The notes under the pieces are model-generated. The model was given only the letters and a program-made list of their open reading frames with translations. It was not told the DNA's origin and ran no database searches. The position numbers and the translations under genes were made by a program. DNA of 5,621 nucleotides from Arachidicoccus sp050436765 (GTDB lineage Bacteria; Bacteroidota; Bacteroidia; Chitinophagales; Chitinophagaceae). Every line of letters starts with the position of its first letter. Position 1 is the first letter of the stretch. Below are positions 1 through 5,621 of this stretch, piece by piece. The DNA lies in NCBI RefSeq assembly GCF_050436765.1, contig NZ_JBNQGD010000114.1:1-5621 (forward strand). Direction: 5' to 3'.

Positions 1-9
1 TAAAAACCG

Positions 10-41
10 AAAGCAGCTAAAGTATTTTGGCTGCTTTTTTT
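10..41 (+). terminator. Strong factor-independent terminator
   Basis: Bases 10-21 (AAAGCAGCTAAA) pair with 26-37 (TTTGGCTGCTTT) to form a 12-bp stem with a single T.G wobble, closed by a GTAT loop. The 3' arm runs directly into seven T residues at 35-41. This is a textbook intrinsic terminator for + strand transcription. The window begins with TAA, which could be the stop codon of the gene being terminated, but that gene lies outside the window. On the - strand the hairpin is followed by a looser T stretch, so weak two-way activity is possible. It sits 12 bases before the start codon of the next + strand gene. Confidence 0.85.
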
Positions 42-52
42 ATAAAAAGATT

Positions 53-202
53 ATGGAAGAATTATTAAAAAAACTAATAGAAGAAGCAAAGCTTTCTAAT
101 GAACAAGCTGAAAAATCAATAGAAGTCGTCAAAGATTTTGTGAAAGAAAAATTTCCCATGCTAGGGAATGCGGTCGACCAAATTTTTGGGAAGAAGGGTT
201 AG
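53..202 (+). CDS. Small charged helical protein, 49 residues, unknown function
   Basis: ATG at 53 opens a 49-codon frame ending in TAG at 200-202. The protein starts MEELLKKLIEEAKLSNEQAE and continues with an amphipathic segment (SIEVVKDFVKEKF) and a short tail NAVDQIFGKKG. It has no signal peptide, no membrane span and no cysteine, so a cytoplasmic protein of two or three helices is expected. The pattern of L-S-x-E-Q-A followed by a second helix and a K-x-K-F/L-P turn is typical of short Bacteroidota proteins and recalls the repeat unit of DUF2267/DUF2780-type helical proteins; that link is from memory and unverified. There is no Shine-Dalgarno motif, only the A-rich TATAAAAAGATT before the start. 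The reading frame begins just after a strong terminator, so it must use read-through, an atypical promoter inside the terminator region, or a transcript start close to the ATG. It converges on the fimbrial gene set. That it is a real gene rests on codon-like composition and sensible helix periodicity. Confidence 0.65.
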   Translation: MEELLKKLIEEAKLSNEQAEKSIEVVKDFVKEKFPMLGNAVDQIFGKKG

Positions 203-222
203 TTGATAATTTTTTTTCTGCT

Positions 223-414
223 CTTCGACATTTGTAATGTCGAAGCTCAAAGCTGTCCCATCGCCCAGATATGCAGCGTGGGGAAATGAGCGTTGGCGTA
301 TCTGTGCCAGTTTGCATTAAAAATTTGTTGATAGAGTTTTGGCATTGCACATGCCGAAGAACAGGACAGATACGCCAACACACAAAAGCCTTGTCGCATA
401 CCTGCGCTAGTTTG
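223..414. repeat. Degenerate twice-repeated palindromic element (REP/BIME-like)
   Basis: This fills most of the 245-base gap between the two convergent transcription units, and no gene is supported in it. Two modules can be drawn, each in the order hairpin, CAGATAYGC, GCRTAYCTG. Module 1 has a perfect 10-bp hairpin at 223-245 (CTTCGACATT, loop TGT, AATGTCGAAG), then CAGATATGC at 266-274 and GCGTATCTG at 296-304. Module 2 has a hairpin at 337-359 (core TTTGGCAT / ATGCCGAA with one wobble), then CAGATACGC at 367-375 and GCATACCTG at 396-404. The 21-mers at 294-314 and 394-414 match at 16 of 21 positions, are exactly 100 bases apart, and four of the five differences are transitions. Read on the - strand, the two hairpins share 15 of 23 bases, and one pair changes A-T to G-C in a compensatory way. 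The long - strand reading frame across this region has low-complexity, Cys/Arg-rich composition and no family features, so it is best seen as a by-product of the repeat. It may also serve as the shared transcript end of both flanking units. Confidence 0.6.
292..379. repeat. Perfect 14-bp inverted repeat inside the palindromic element
   Basis: GTTGGCGTATCTGT at 292-305 is the exact reverse complement of ACAGATACGCCAAC at 366-379. The 60 bases between the arms contain a second hairpin at 337-359, giving a nested stem-loop. The arms do not extend by even one base on either side. No transposase and no flanking target duplication were seen, so a small non-autonomous element is possible but not shown. 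Neither side has a T run placed for intrinsic termination. Confidence 0.8.
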
Positions 415-447
415 GTTTTCTGAAAATGAGAGCTAATAAAGGCAATC

Positions 448-3351
448 CTATTTAGGTTCTTTCGGTTCTGGTTTTGGATCCGAATCTGGTTCTGGCTTAG
501 AATCTAATTTGGTTAAAGACGAAGAGTAAAATTTCTTTGTTTCTATATGGCGCTCCCGCACTTTTAAAATGAAATTTATTTCTACTGTATTTCCATTGGC
601 AGAAATGGTAACTATTTGTCCATTATTCGGGCATTCTACTTCGGAGGGGAGGTCATCTTGATGCAAGTATATCTTGTATTTGCCAGTTGATAGGAAGAAA
701 GAAAAATGCCCATAATTGTCTGTAACGACCGTATGCTTCTTACCTTTCTCGTCAATTGCATCAATGCGAATTTCTGCCTTTTGCTTGCTCACATCGTAGC
801 TATATTGTGTGAAACTGTAAATTAATCCACCTCTAACTGTTCCGGTTCTGTGCAATGGTATCTTTAGGAGTACTTTTTTTTCTAGTACGGATATCGTTTG
901 ATTTTCTGCATACCACTGACCCTTTCTTAGAATGGAAATTTCATAATTACCCCGGGAAAGATTTTTATAAGTAATCTCTCCTTTATTATTTGTAATAAAG
1001 GATGCGTCATCGATATTTACTTCTTGGCTTACCGCTATACTATCTTGGTCATCAAAAATGCCATCATTGTTATAATCTTTGAAGAATAAAATCGTTAGTG
1101 TACTCTTTTTTGCACCAACTCTTATTCCCGGCAATTTTTGTATATAGCTAACTCCTAAGCTATTTGTAGCTGCGTAGTTGCTTGAATACTGATAACGTGA
1201 AATGTTCGCTTCTAGCGATGCATTGTCTGAAATAGTGTATTCAAGAGAAGCGTTGTAAGAGGTGGACGGGATGTTATTTATTTTATTATAAGAAAGCCCT
1301 GCTGACACGTTTAATTTTTTACTAAAGAAAGCATGTTGCAAGGAGGGATTAATATTTAGGCTACGATAGGTGGGCAAATCCATTAGGTAGCTATTGAGCG
1401 CATCACCTGCATAAAAACTCCCTCTTTGCAAATTGCAGTTAATACTCAACAATTTATAGTTTAAAGTTGAGTTGACTCTCAATTGTAGTTCATTTTTTCC
1501 TGATAAATGATTCTTTCCCGCACCTTCGTCAGAGTTGATATTTAAATAAAATAAAGCTTCCCTATTGGCATAGCCTATTTGTGTGTTTAAAAGAAAAGAA
1601 CTTATTTCCGCATTTAAAGGAACGGTACCTAACATAAGAAAGGTTTTACTATCACTATAATTGGGTGAGATAGAAAAATTGAATTTTTTGAGATTGCCAG
1701 ATAATCCTATTGCCATATTGGTATTGCCATATTCTGACTGATAATTAAATTGATTTGAAACAAACTTCGGCCTATTATTGTTATAGTCTAAATTTATCCA
1801 ATAATTGAAATTTCCCTGCCTAAAGGATATGCGCTGCGATAATCTTTTCACCCCTTTTTGAATACCGGCATAATAAGGACTACTGTATGTATTAATACTA
1901 TTAATATTCCATTTACCAAAGCTGCCAAATACACTCAAGCTCGCCAACCAGCCCAATTTCTGGAATGTAGGGTTATTCAAATCACTTGCATTACTGCCAT
2001 TTAAAGTTGTTGTATATTGAAAATGTTCTTTTGTTGTCCAAGTCATGGTATTTGTCAATAGCGCATTGTTGACGCCTAAGAGGGGATCTTTCTGGTAAAT
2101 AGCTACTGATTGAAAATTGTAATCTTTTGTATTGTGTTTTAATTCTGCCCAGGCAGTTCTTCCCGAAGAATAAATTGTATTGGGTGCTTGTAGAAAATTA
2201 GATGCATTGTCGATTAGTCCGGCTTCATAATAGTTTTTGTTTGCCGTGTCATTGAAGAAAGCTGCTACTCCTCTACCATATATATTTAAATCGAAGCTAC
2301 GATTAATGTTTCCTAGGGTTGCACCCATTTTGTGCGTTTCATAGGAAATATAAGTATTCCTCAAATAGGAGTATGCCAAATTCTGCGGAATTGTAGCGTC
2401 AACATTGTAGTCTATTCTGCTTTTGGGTAAATAGAGGGCACTCCCTCCATCGAGGTGATAATAGGCATTATTTGTAAATGCATTTTGCACCGATAGCATC
2501 AGCCTGTTCGGCAAGCTATTATAATAATTGGGTAAAGGGTCATTGGGATGCCTTCGTATATCTTGTAAGGTTTGCACCATCACACTGGATTGACCAAACA
2601 AATCTCCTTTCTCGTAAAAGCCATATATATTTATTTGAAACGAAGCTTGGCTAGAGAGATTAACGGGGATTCTTTTACGTAGCGTAATCAATGTATCTTT
2701 ATAAGCACCTAAATTAAAGCTTACTGCTTTGTGGAAATTTTGCGATTGTATTTCTATGGGTAAGTTGGCTATGATACTGACTAATGTAGCGGCATTTCCG
2801 CTATTGGTAACTTGAATAGGAATACTGATAGAGTCTTCATTTCCTAACAAGGAGACAGTCGGTTCCACGACAAAAAGGTTCGCACTTCTTTTACTCTTTA
2901 CTATAAAGTCGATGGTGTTTTTTTGCAGTACACCATTGGCATTTTCCAATGAAATATGCACTAAATGATCTCCCGCCGTTAAATCCTTTGTATTAAAAAT
3001 TTTAATAGCAACAAAGCTGCTATCCTGTGGTGCTAATGCGAGGTTTTTTTCTTTCGCTGATAAGAGTTGCAATCCTTTATCCGCTTCAACTTTTAATACG
3101 GCTATTTGGTTACTGCTGCTGTTGTTGGTAATTTTTACTATAAAAGAATTAAAGGCCTGCTCTGTTACGACAACTTTGTTTGTTTGTAACTTAAAAGAAA
3201 GAGACGTTGCATTTTGTTGGGCATCTGCTTGAGGTATGAAGCTTACTAATAACAAAAACAAGAGACATAATTTTATGGCACTGTTCAAAGAGCACCGTTT
3301 GGGAAACTTTATGCTTCCAATAAACAATATGTTGGTTATCCATATTTTCAT
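448..3351 (-). CDS. Usher-like outer-membrane protein (divergent fimbrial usher, inferred)
   Basis: This 967-residue protein probably forms the outer-membrane assembly and secretion pore for the fimbrial subunits encoded upstream. Seen in the sequence: an export signal with an unusually long leading segment (hydrophobic core about 28-40, likely cut after QADA at 44); two Ig-like beta domains (about 48-152 and 157-260); a long stretch of alternating aromatic/polar strands, rich in Asn, Tyr and Ser, typical of a beta-barrel (about 280-735); a carboxypeptidase-regulatory/Cna-B-like domain (about 750-833) opening with the calcium-loop-like DYNNDGIFDDQD (759-770); a second such domain (about 836-932, with TDNYGHFSF and STGKYKIYL); and a Lys/Pro/Glu/Asp tail ending KPEPDSDPKPEPKEPK. 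Total length and the barrel-then-beta-domain order fit ushers. However, no clear PapC-type N-terminal domain or plug can be recognised, so a different barrel protein is possible. ATG at 3351 is chosen because GGAG lies 8 bases upstream; a TTG at codon 22 would give a more normal signal length. It is the last gene of the set, with no intrinsic terminator after it. Confidence 0.72.
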   Translation of the reverse strand: MKIWITNILFIGSIKFPKRCSLNSAIKLCLLFLLLVSFIPQADAQQNATSLSFKLQTNKVVVTEQAFNSFIVKITNNSSSNQIAVLKVEADKGLQLLSAKEKNLALAPQDSSFVAIKIFNTKDLTAGDHLVHISLENANGVLQKNTIDFIVKSKRSANLFVVEPTVSLLGNEDSISIPIQVTNSGNAATLVSIIANLPIEIQSQNFHKAVSFNLGAYKDTLITLRKRIPVNLSSQASFQINIYGFYEKGDLFGQSSVMVQTLQDIRRHPNDPLPNYYNSLPNRLMLSVQNAFTNNAYYHLDGGSALYLPKSRIDYNVDATIPQNLAYSYLRNTYISYETHKMGATLGNINRSFDLNIYGRGVAAFFNDTANKNYYEAGLIDNASNFLQAPNTIYSSGRTAWAELKHNTKDYNFQSVAIYQKDPLLGVNNALLTNTMTWTTKEHFQYTTTLNGSNASDLNNPTFQKLGWLASLSVFGSFGKWNINSINTYSSPYYAGIQKGVKRLSQRISFRQGNFNYWINLDYNNNRPKFVSNQFNYQSEYGNTNMAIGLSGNLKKFNFSISPNYSDSKTFLMLGTVPLNAEISSFLLNTQIGYANREALFYLNINSDEGAGKNHLSGKNELQLRVNSTLNYKLLSINCNLQRGSFYAGDALNSYLMDLPTYRSLNINPSLQHAFFSKKLNVSAGLSYNKINNIPSTSYNASLEYTISDNASLEANISRYQYSSNYAATNSLGVSYIQKLPGIRVGAKKSTLTILFFKDYNNDGIFDDQDSIAVSQEVNIDDASFITNNKGEITYKNLSRGNYEISILRKGQWYAENQTISVLEKKVLLKIPLHRTGTVRGGLIYSFTQYSYDVSKQKAEIRIDAIDEKGKKHTVVTDNYGHFSFFLSTGKYKIYLHQDDLPSEVECPNNGQIVTISANGNTVEINFILKVRERHIETKKFYSSSLTKLDSKPEPDSDPKPEPKEPK

Positions 3352-3359
3352 TCATTATA

Positions 3360-3404
3360 CTCCAATGCTTTGTACTTTTCAGGGTTATAAAGAATTACAA
3401 AGCA
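3360..3404 (-). promoter_or_regulatory. Leader hairpin abutting the ribosome binding site of the usher-like gene
   Basis: On the - strand TGCTTTGTA (3404-3396) and TACAAAGCA (3374-3366) form a perfect 9-bp stem, with a further CTTT/AAAG pairing possible inside the loop. The 3' arm ends two bases before GGAG (3363-3360), which is 8 bases from the ATG at 3351. GGAG is notable because the other leaders here lack such a motif. The hairpin lies entirely between the stop of the broken pilin frame (3410) and the usher-like start. There is no T run after it on the - strand, so it is not a terminator in the gene direction. It could be an mRNA processing or stability element that sets the subunit-to-usher ratio, as in other fimbrial operons; that role is inferred. 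On the + strand the same stem is followed by ATTTTTT and could weakly terminate antisense transcripts. Confidence 0.5.
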
Positions 3405-3409
3405 ATTTT

Positions 3410-3624
3410 TTAGTTTGGTGCAAACACAACTGTCATTTGTGTTGTATATCTTCCGGCAGTGTTACCACTTGCAGCGTTCATATCGGTAATATAGCTGGTG
3501 ATGATGATAATTGAATACCCCCGAAATGATATCTGCTGTTGCAGGACCGCCTGCATCTGAAACTTTAGGTATTACAAATAATGCAAGGAAAAAAATGAAA
3601 TCGATATTATTTTGCAGGAATCAT
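3410..3624 (-). pseudogene. Broken pilin-like subunit gene (two frame breaks, internal deletion)
   Basis: ATG at 3624-3622 is followed at once by a frame change: its own frame stops after five codons (MIPAK), while the neighbouring frame reads FLQNNIDFIFFLALFVIPKV and then SDA-GGPATADIISG (3620-3519), a convincing signal peptide with an SDA cleavage site. A second shift occurs at a run of five G (- strand; C at 3518-3522). After it the third frame reads to a normal stop at 3412-3410 and ends in ITDMNAASGNTAGRYTTQMT followed by VVFAPN. That end aligns with the C-terminus of the intact 515-residue neighbour (AAASGGTYTTDIIYVLLPN). Joined across both shifts the product would have only about 50 mature residues, whereas a fimbrial subunit domain needs roughly 130-170, so the core domain has been deleted. 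It lies between the intact subunit gene and the usher-like gene, where a pilin is expected. Two sequencing errors could explain the shifts but not the missing middle. Confidence 0.72.
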
Positions 3625-3745
3625 GTTTTCTTGCCCTAATTATCCGTTTAATGTAGCCTGTTAATATTTTTGTTTCACTAAGTCACCGCTTATTTGGTTT
3701 ATCTGATACTGTTCTTTCAATATTTATTTTAAAAGAGAATGGTTT

Positions 3746-5293
3746 TTAGTTTGGTAATAATACGTATATTATATCTGTTGTATATGTTCCACCCGAGGCT
3801 GCTGCAATTGTTGTATTTCCTCCTGGAATAGAATAAGTTAAATCATAATACTGCTCCTGATAGGTACTATTGGTCAATGGGTTGGTTATTATTTGCTGGT
3901 CGCCATCTGTTAAATTAATAGCAGTTGACACGATGCCTGCTTTTGCAGGGTTTGCGGCATTGGAAAGATGAATGACAGAAACAGGAATAGTATGTGCACC
4001 ATTGGTCAAATTGGCGTCTTCTGTCTTTGCTATTATTTGATAAGAATTAAAGGCTTTAACGTATAATTCCTGCGTTTGTGTGACCGAAACACCATTTACA
4101 TAATCTGTGTTTGTTGTGAAAGGCAGGGAAACACTTGTATGAGCCAAAGACATGGTGGCGCTGCTAGAATTTGTATAAGAAATGACAAAGCTGGCGTTGA
4201 GTGTTTGGGTAGCTACCAAGGTGCCGCTTGCATTATAAATACTGAAAGTAAGTGTACAAGTAAAAGTACCCGAACCCGCAAGTAACAGATAATTGCCACC
4301 CGCAACTATCATGTCGAATTGATGCTCGGTATAAACGCTAAAAGCTGCTTGAGAATTATTAATGAGTGTAACATCGGATGTACTGAGCGCAACAGGCGTA
4401 TTGGTTACGCCAATAGCGGCGGCGGACGGACTACCGGTACTTACATTATTAAAAGCCAAAGAAATATGGTCAGGTGTTATACTATTCGTGCCATTACTAA
4501 AATTGCCATTGGCACGAACCTTTAAAGACCAACCTATGCAATTAGCGCCATTGGGTGTATATTGTACATGTACTGCATCTGTCGCGGTCTGCCCGGATTG
4601 TATTTGCGTGTAGGTTGTAAAATTGGGTACAGGATATTCACCAGTAGCCAATGAAACACCGGAACAACTATTGCTGAAACCTATCTCAATAATTACCGAT
4701 ACATCGGCACTGGACTGAACATTACCAGACGCATCGCAAAAACTAAAAGTTAGTGTCCCTGTATAGTTTCCGGTAGTGGGTACCAATAATTGATTACCTC
4801 CCGCGACATGCACATCGAATAATTGCGTATAATAATAAGATGGCGGAGATGCTGGGCCGGTAAAATTAATGGCTGTTGTCGGTGTACTGCTTAAAGAAAA
4901 AGATCCGGTGGACGTTGTAGGAGGAAAGGGACTATTGCCTCCATAGCTATTAAATGCAATGCTTACATATTGTGCAGGGATGCTACTGCTGCCATTCGTA
5001 AAACTTGTCGAGCTTACTTTTAGCGTGTAACCGTTACCCACGTAATTGCCATTGCCACTAATACTATAAGCCACTATAACAGCTTGTGAAGCTGTTTTAC
5101 CAGCGGTATTGATACAGTCTGAATAAGTATCAAAGTGAAGTGCATCATAGGGACTTGGGTTGAAGGACGCGCTTAGACTAGCACCACTGCCTCCAACTGG
5201 TTTTGCGCCCAATTTTATTTGACCTGTTGCATTATTGATCATAAATACCGCAACAAAAAATAAGACCTCTGTTATTAGATTCTTTTTAGTCAT
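3746..5293 (-). CDS. Secreted three-domain pilin/adhesin-like protein
   Basis: This 515-residue exported protein is probably the fimbrial subunit or adhesin of the locus. The signal peptide covers about residues 1-24 (hydrophobic core VLFFVAVFMI, likely cut after ATG before Q25). Three tandem beta-sandwich-like domains follow, at about 45-204, 215-373 and 377-515. They share two landmarks. The first is a strand pair, seen as YTLKV..FTNGSSSIPAQYVSIAF, WSLKV..FSNGTNSITPDHISLAF and YQIIAK..LTNGAHTIPVSVIHLS. The second is a glycine turn before the last strands, seen as VAGGNQLLVPTTGNYTGTLTF, VAGGNYLLLAGSGTFTCTLTF and IPGGNTTIAAASGGTYTTDI. Domains 1 and 2 resemble each other most; domain 3 lacks the cysteines. 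Cysteines are at 60, 186, 210, 252 and 346. The chain is rich in Thr, Ser, Asn and Gly with very few charges, and ends at the last strand (YVLLPN), as subunits handled by donor-strand chaperones do. No T9SS sorting domain and no lipobox are visible. The leader is A-rich without Shine-Dalgarno. Its family is probably near DUF4402/spore-coat-U-like pilins; that name is tentative. Confidence 0.75.
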   Translation of the reverse strand: MTKKNLITEVLFFVAVFMINNATGQIKLGAKPVGGSGASLSASFNPSPYDALHFDTYSDCINTAGKTASQAVIVAYSISGNGNYVGNGYTLKVSSTSFTNGSSSIPAQYVSIAFNSYGGNSPFPPTTSTGSFSLSSTPTTAINFTGPASPPSYYYTQLFDVHVAGGNQLLVPTTGNYTGTLTFSFCDASGNVQSSADVSVIIEIGFSNSCSGVSLATGEYPVPNFTTYTQIQSGQTATDAVHVQYTPNGANCIGWSLKVRANGNFSNGTNSITPDHISLAFNNVSTGSPSAAAIGVTNTPVALSTSDVTLINNSQAAFSVYTEHQFDMIVAGGNYLLLAGSGTFTCTLTFSIYNASGTLVATQTLNASFVISYTNSSSATMSLAHTSVSLPFTTNTDYVNGVSVTQTQELYVKAFNSYQIIAKTEDANLTNGAHTIPVSVIHLSNAANPAKAGIVSTAINLTDGDQQIITNPLTNSTYQEQYYDLTYSIPGGNTTIAAASGGTYTTDIIYVLLPN

Positions 5294-5472
5294 TTGATTC
5301 TTTTCAGTTTCTTCTATAATATTTTATTAGAGAAGTGGTTGAAAATTATTTTTAGAATTACTTTACCGTGCTTGAAATAATCTGTTCCTTATCGCGATGA
5401 ACGAAGTGCCTTTATTTAGACGCTATTTTTAAGAAAAAATTCGTTTTTCCTCTATTGATTCTATGATATATT

Positions 5473-5621
5473 TTAATTCGCAAACTCTAATTGGGCTATT
5501 TTTACTTCATCTTTATTGCCATAAGTTATCAGTGCAGTTGCTGAATATCTGCCTTTTTCTAAATCGGGCAGTGGTATGTATTCATACCGGTTGTCTCCCG
5601 GTAAAGAATAAAAGTTAGTTG
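5473..5621 (-). CDS. C-terminal end of a probable fimbrial chaperone-like protein (partial)
   Basis: Only the last 48 codons are inside the window; the stop TAA is at 5475-5473 and the gene continues past the right edge. The visible part contains NFYSLPGDNRYEYIPLPDL, then EKGRYSATALITYGNKDEV, and ends KIAQLEFAN. The pattern of an acidic-P-L turn, K-G-x-Y-x-A-x-A, a glycine, D-E-V-K and a final A-x-L-E-F strand is what I associate with the second Ig-like domain of periplasmic chaperones in Bacteroidota fimbrial loci. With so little sequence it could also be the end of another Ig-like secreted protein. It is the first gene of the - strand set seen here, and 179 bases separate it from the subunit gene. 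That gap (5294-5472) holds no gene, no clear TTTG/TAnnTTTG promoter and only a weak A/T hairpin, so co-transcription is possible but not shown. Confidence 0.55.
   Translation of the reverse strand, partial: TNFYSLPGDNRYEYIPLPDLEKGRYSATALITYGNKDEVKIAQLEFAN

Noticed and set aside
223..245. Perfect hairpin considered as an intrinsic terminator for the flanking convergent genes
   Set aside because: No T run follows the stem on either strand; on the + strand the T run precedes it.
129..383. 84-codon - strand open frame over the palindromic element
   Set aside because: Its composition is Cys/Arg/His-rich with no family features, it overlaps the end of the better-supported + strand gene at 53-202, and it is explained by reading through the repeat.
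3494..3513. Apparent poly-histidine run (HHHH) in the signal-peptide frame of the broken pilin
   Set aside because: It is downstream of the frame break; the homologous reading is in the next frame, so the histidines are an artefact of the shift.
3236..3514. 92-codon + strand open frame
   Set aside because: It lies antisense to the usher-like start and the broken pilin, whose - strand reading gives a signal peptide and a pilin-type C-terminus; the + strand product has no recognisable features.
3518..3522. Run of five G/C as a phase-variation tract for the pilin
   Set aside because: Five bases is too short for a typical phase-variable tract, and restoring this frame alone does not restore the start or the missing core of the protein.
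4076..4613. Three overlapping + strand open frames of 68-83 codons
   Set aside because: All are antisense to the Thr/Ser/Asn-rich subunit gene. The - strand frame has coherent domain repeats, while these products are Cys/Arg-rich shadows.
5294..5400. Possible Bacteroidota promoter (TAATTTTC on the - strand, similar to TAnnTTTG) ahead of the subunit gene
   Set aside because: The last base of the -7 motif does not match and no TTTG was found at the expected spacing upstream.
5420..5445. A/T-only hairpin (GAAAAA / TTTTTC on the - strand) after the chaperone-like gene, considered as a terminator
   Set aside because: The stem is almost wholly A-T and short, and similar chance dyads are expected in DNA this AT-rich; not strong enough to call.

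Overview
The window looks like AT-rich Bacteroidota DNA, probably from the Sphingobacteriia/Chitinophagia side. This rests on A/T-rich, mostly Shine-Dalgarno-poor leaders, export signals ending in A-x-A/G followed by Q, and beta-rich secreted proteins. The taxonomic call is inference from style and was not tested by any search.

Layout, left to right. Bases 1-41 hold a strong factor-independent terminator for something entering from the left on the + strand. Only 12 bases later a 49-codon + strand gene (53-202) encodes a small helical protein. Bases 203-447 carry no credible gene but are full of dyad symmetries: a degenerate, twice-repeated palindromic element at 223-414. The rest of the window is on the - strand and reads right to left as one gene set: the end of a small protein resembling a fimbrial chaperone C-terminus (5473-5621, cut by the window edge); a 179-base gap with no convincing promoter or terminator; a 515-residue secreted protein of three tandem pilin/adhesin-like beta domains (3746-5293); a broken pilin-like gene (3410-3624); and a 967-residue outer-membrane protein with an usher-like layout (448-3351).

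Inferred joint role: the order chaperone-like, subunit/adhesin, pilin relic, usher-like barrel is that of a chaperone-usher fimbrial locus, but in a divergent Bacteroidota form. The chaperone would hold exported subunits in the periplasm, the barrel would pass them through the outer membrane, and the 515-residue protein would be the surface-exposed subunit or adhesin. Two observations link the parts. The intact subunit and the relic end in nearly the same motif (YTT-x4-V-x2-PN), and the subunit contains internally repeated domains. The relic carries two reading-frame breaks and has lost most of its middle, so the original fibre subunit at this locus appears to be dead. Either the three-domain protein now does the job or other pilins are encoded beyond the right edge. 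No enzyme, tRNA, rRNA, CRISPR array or transposase was seen.
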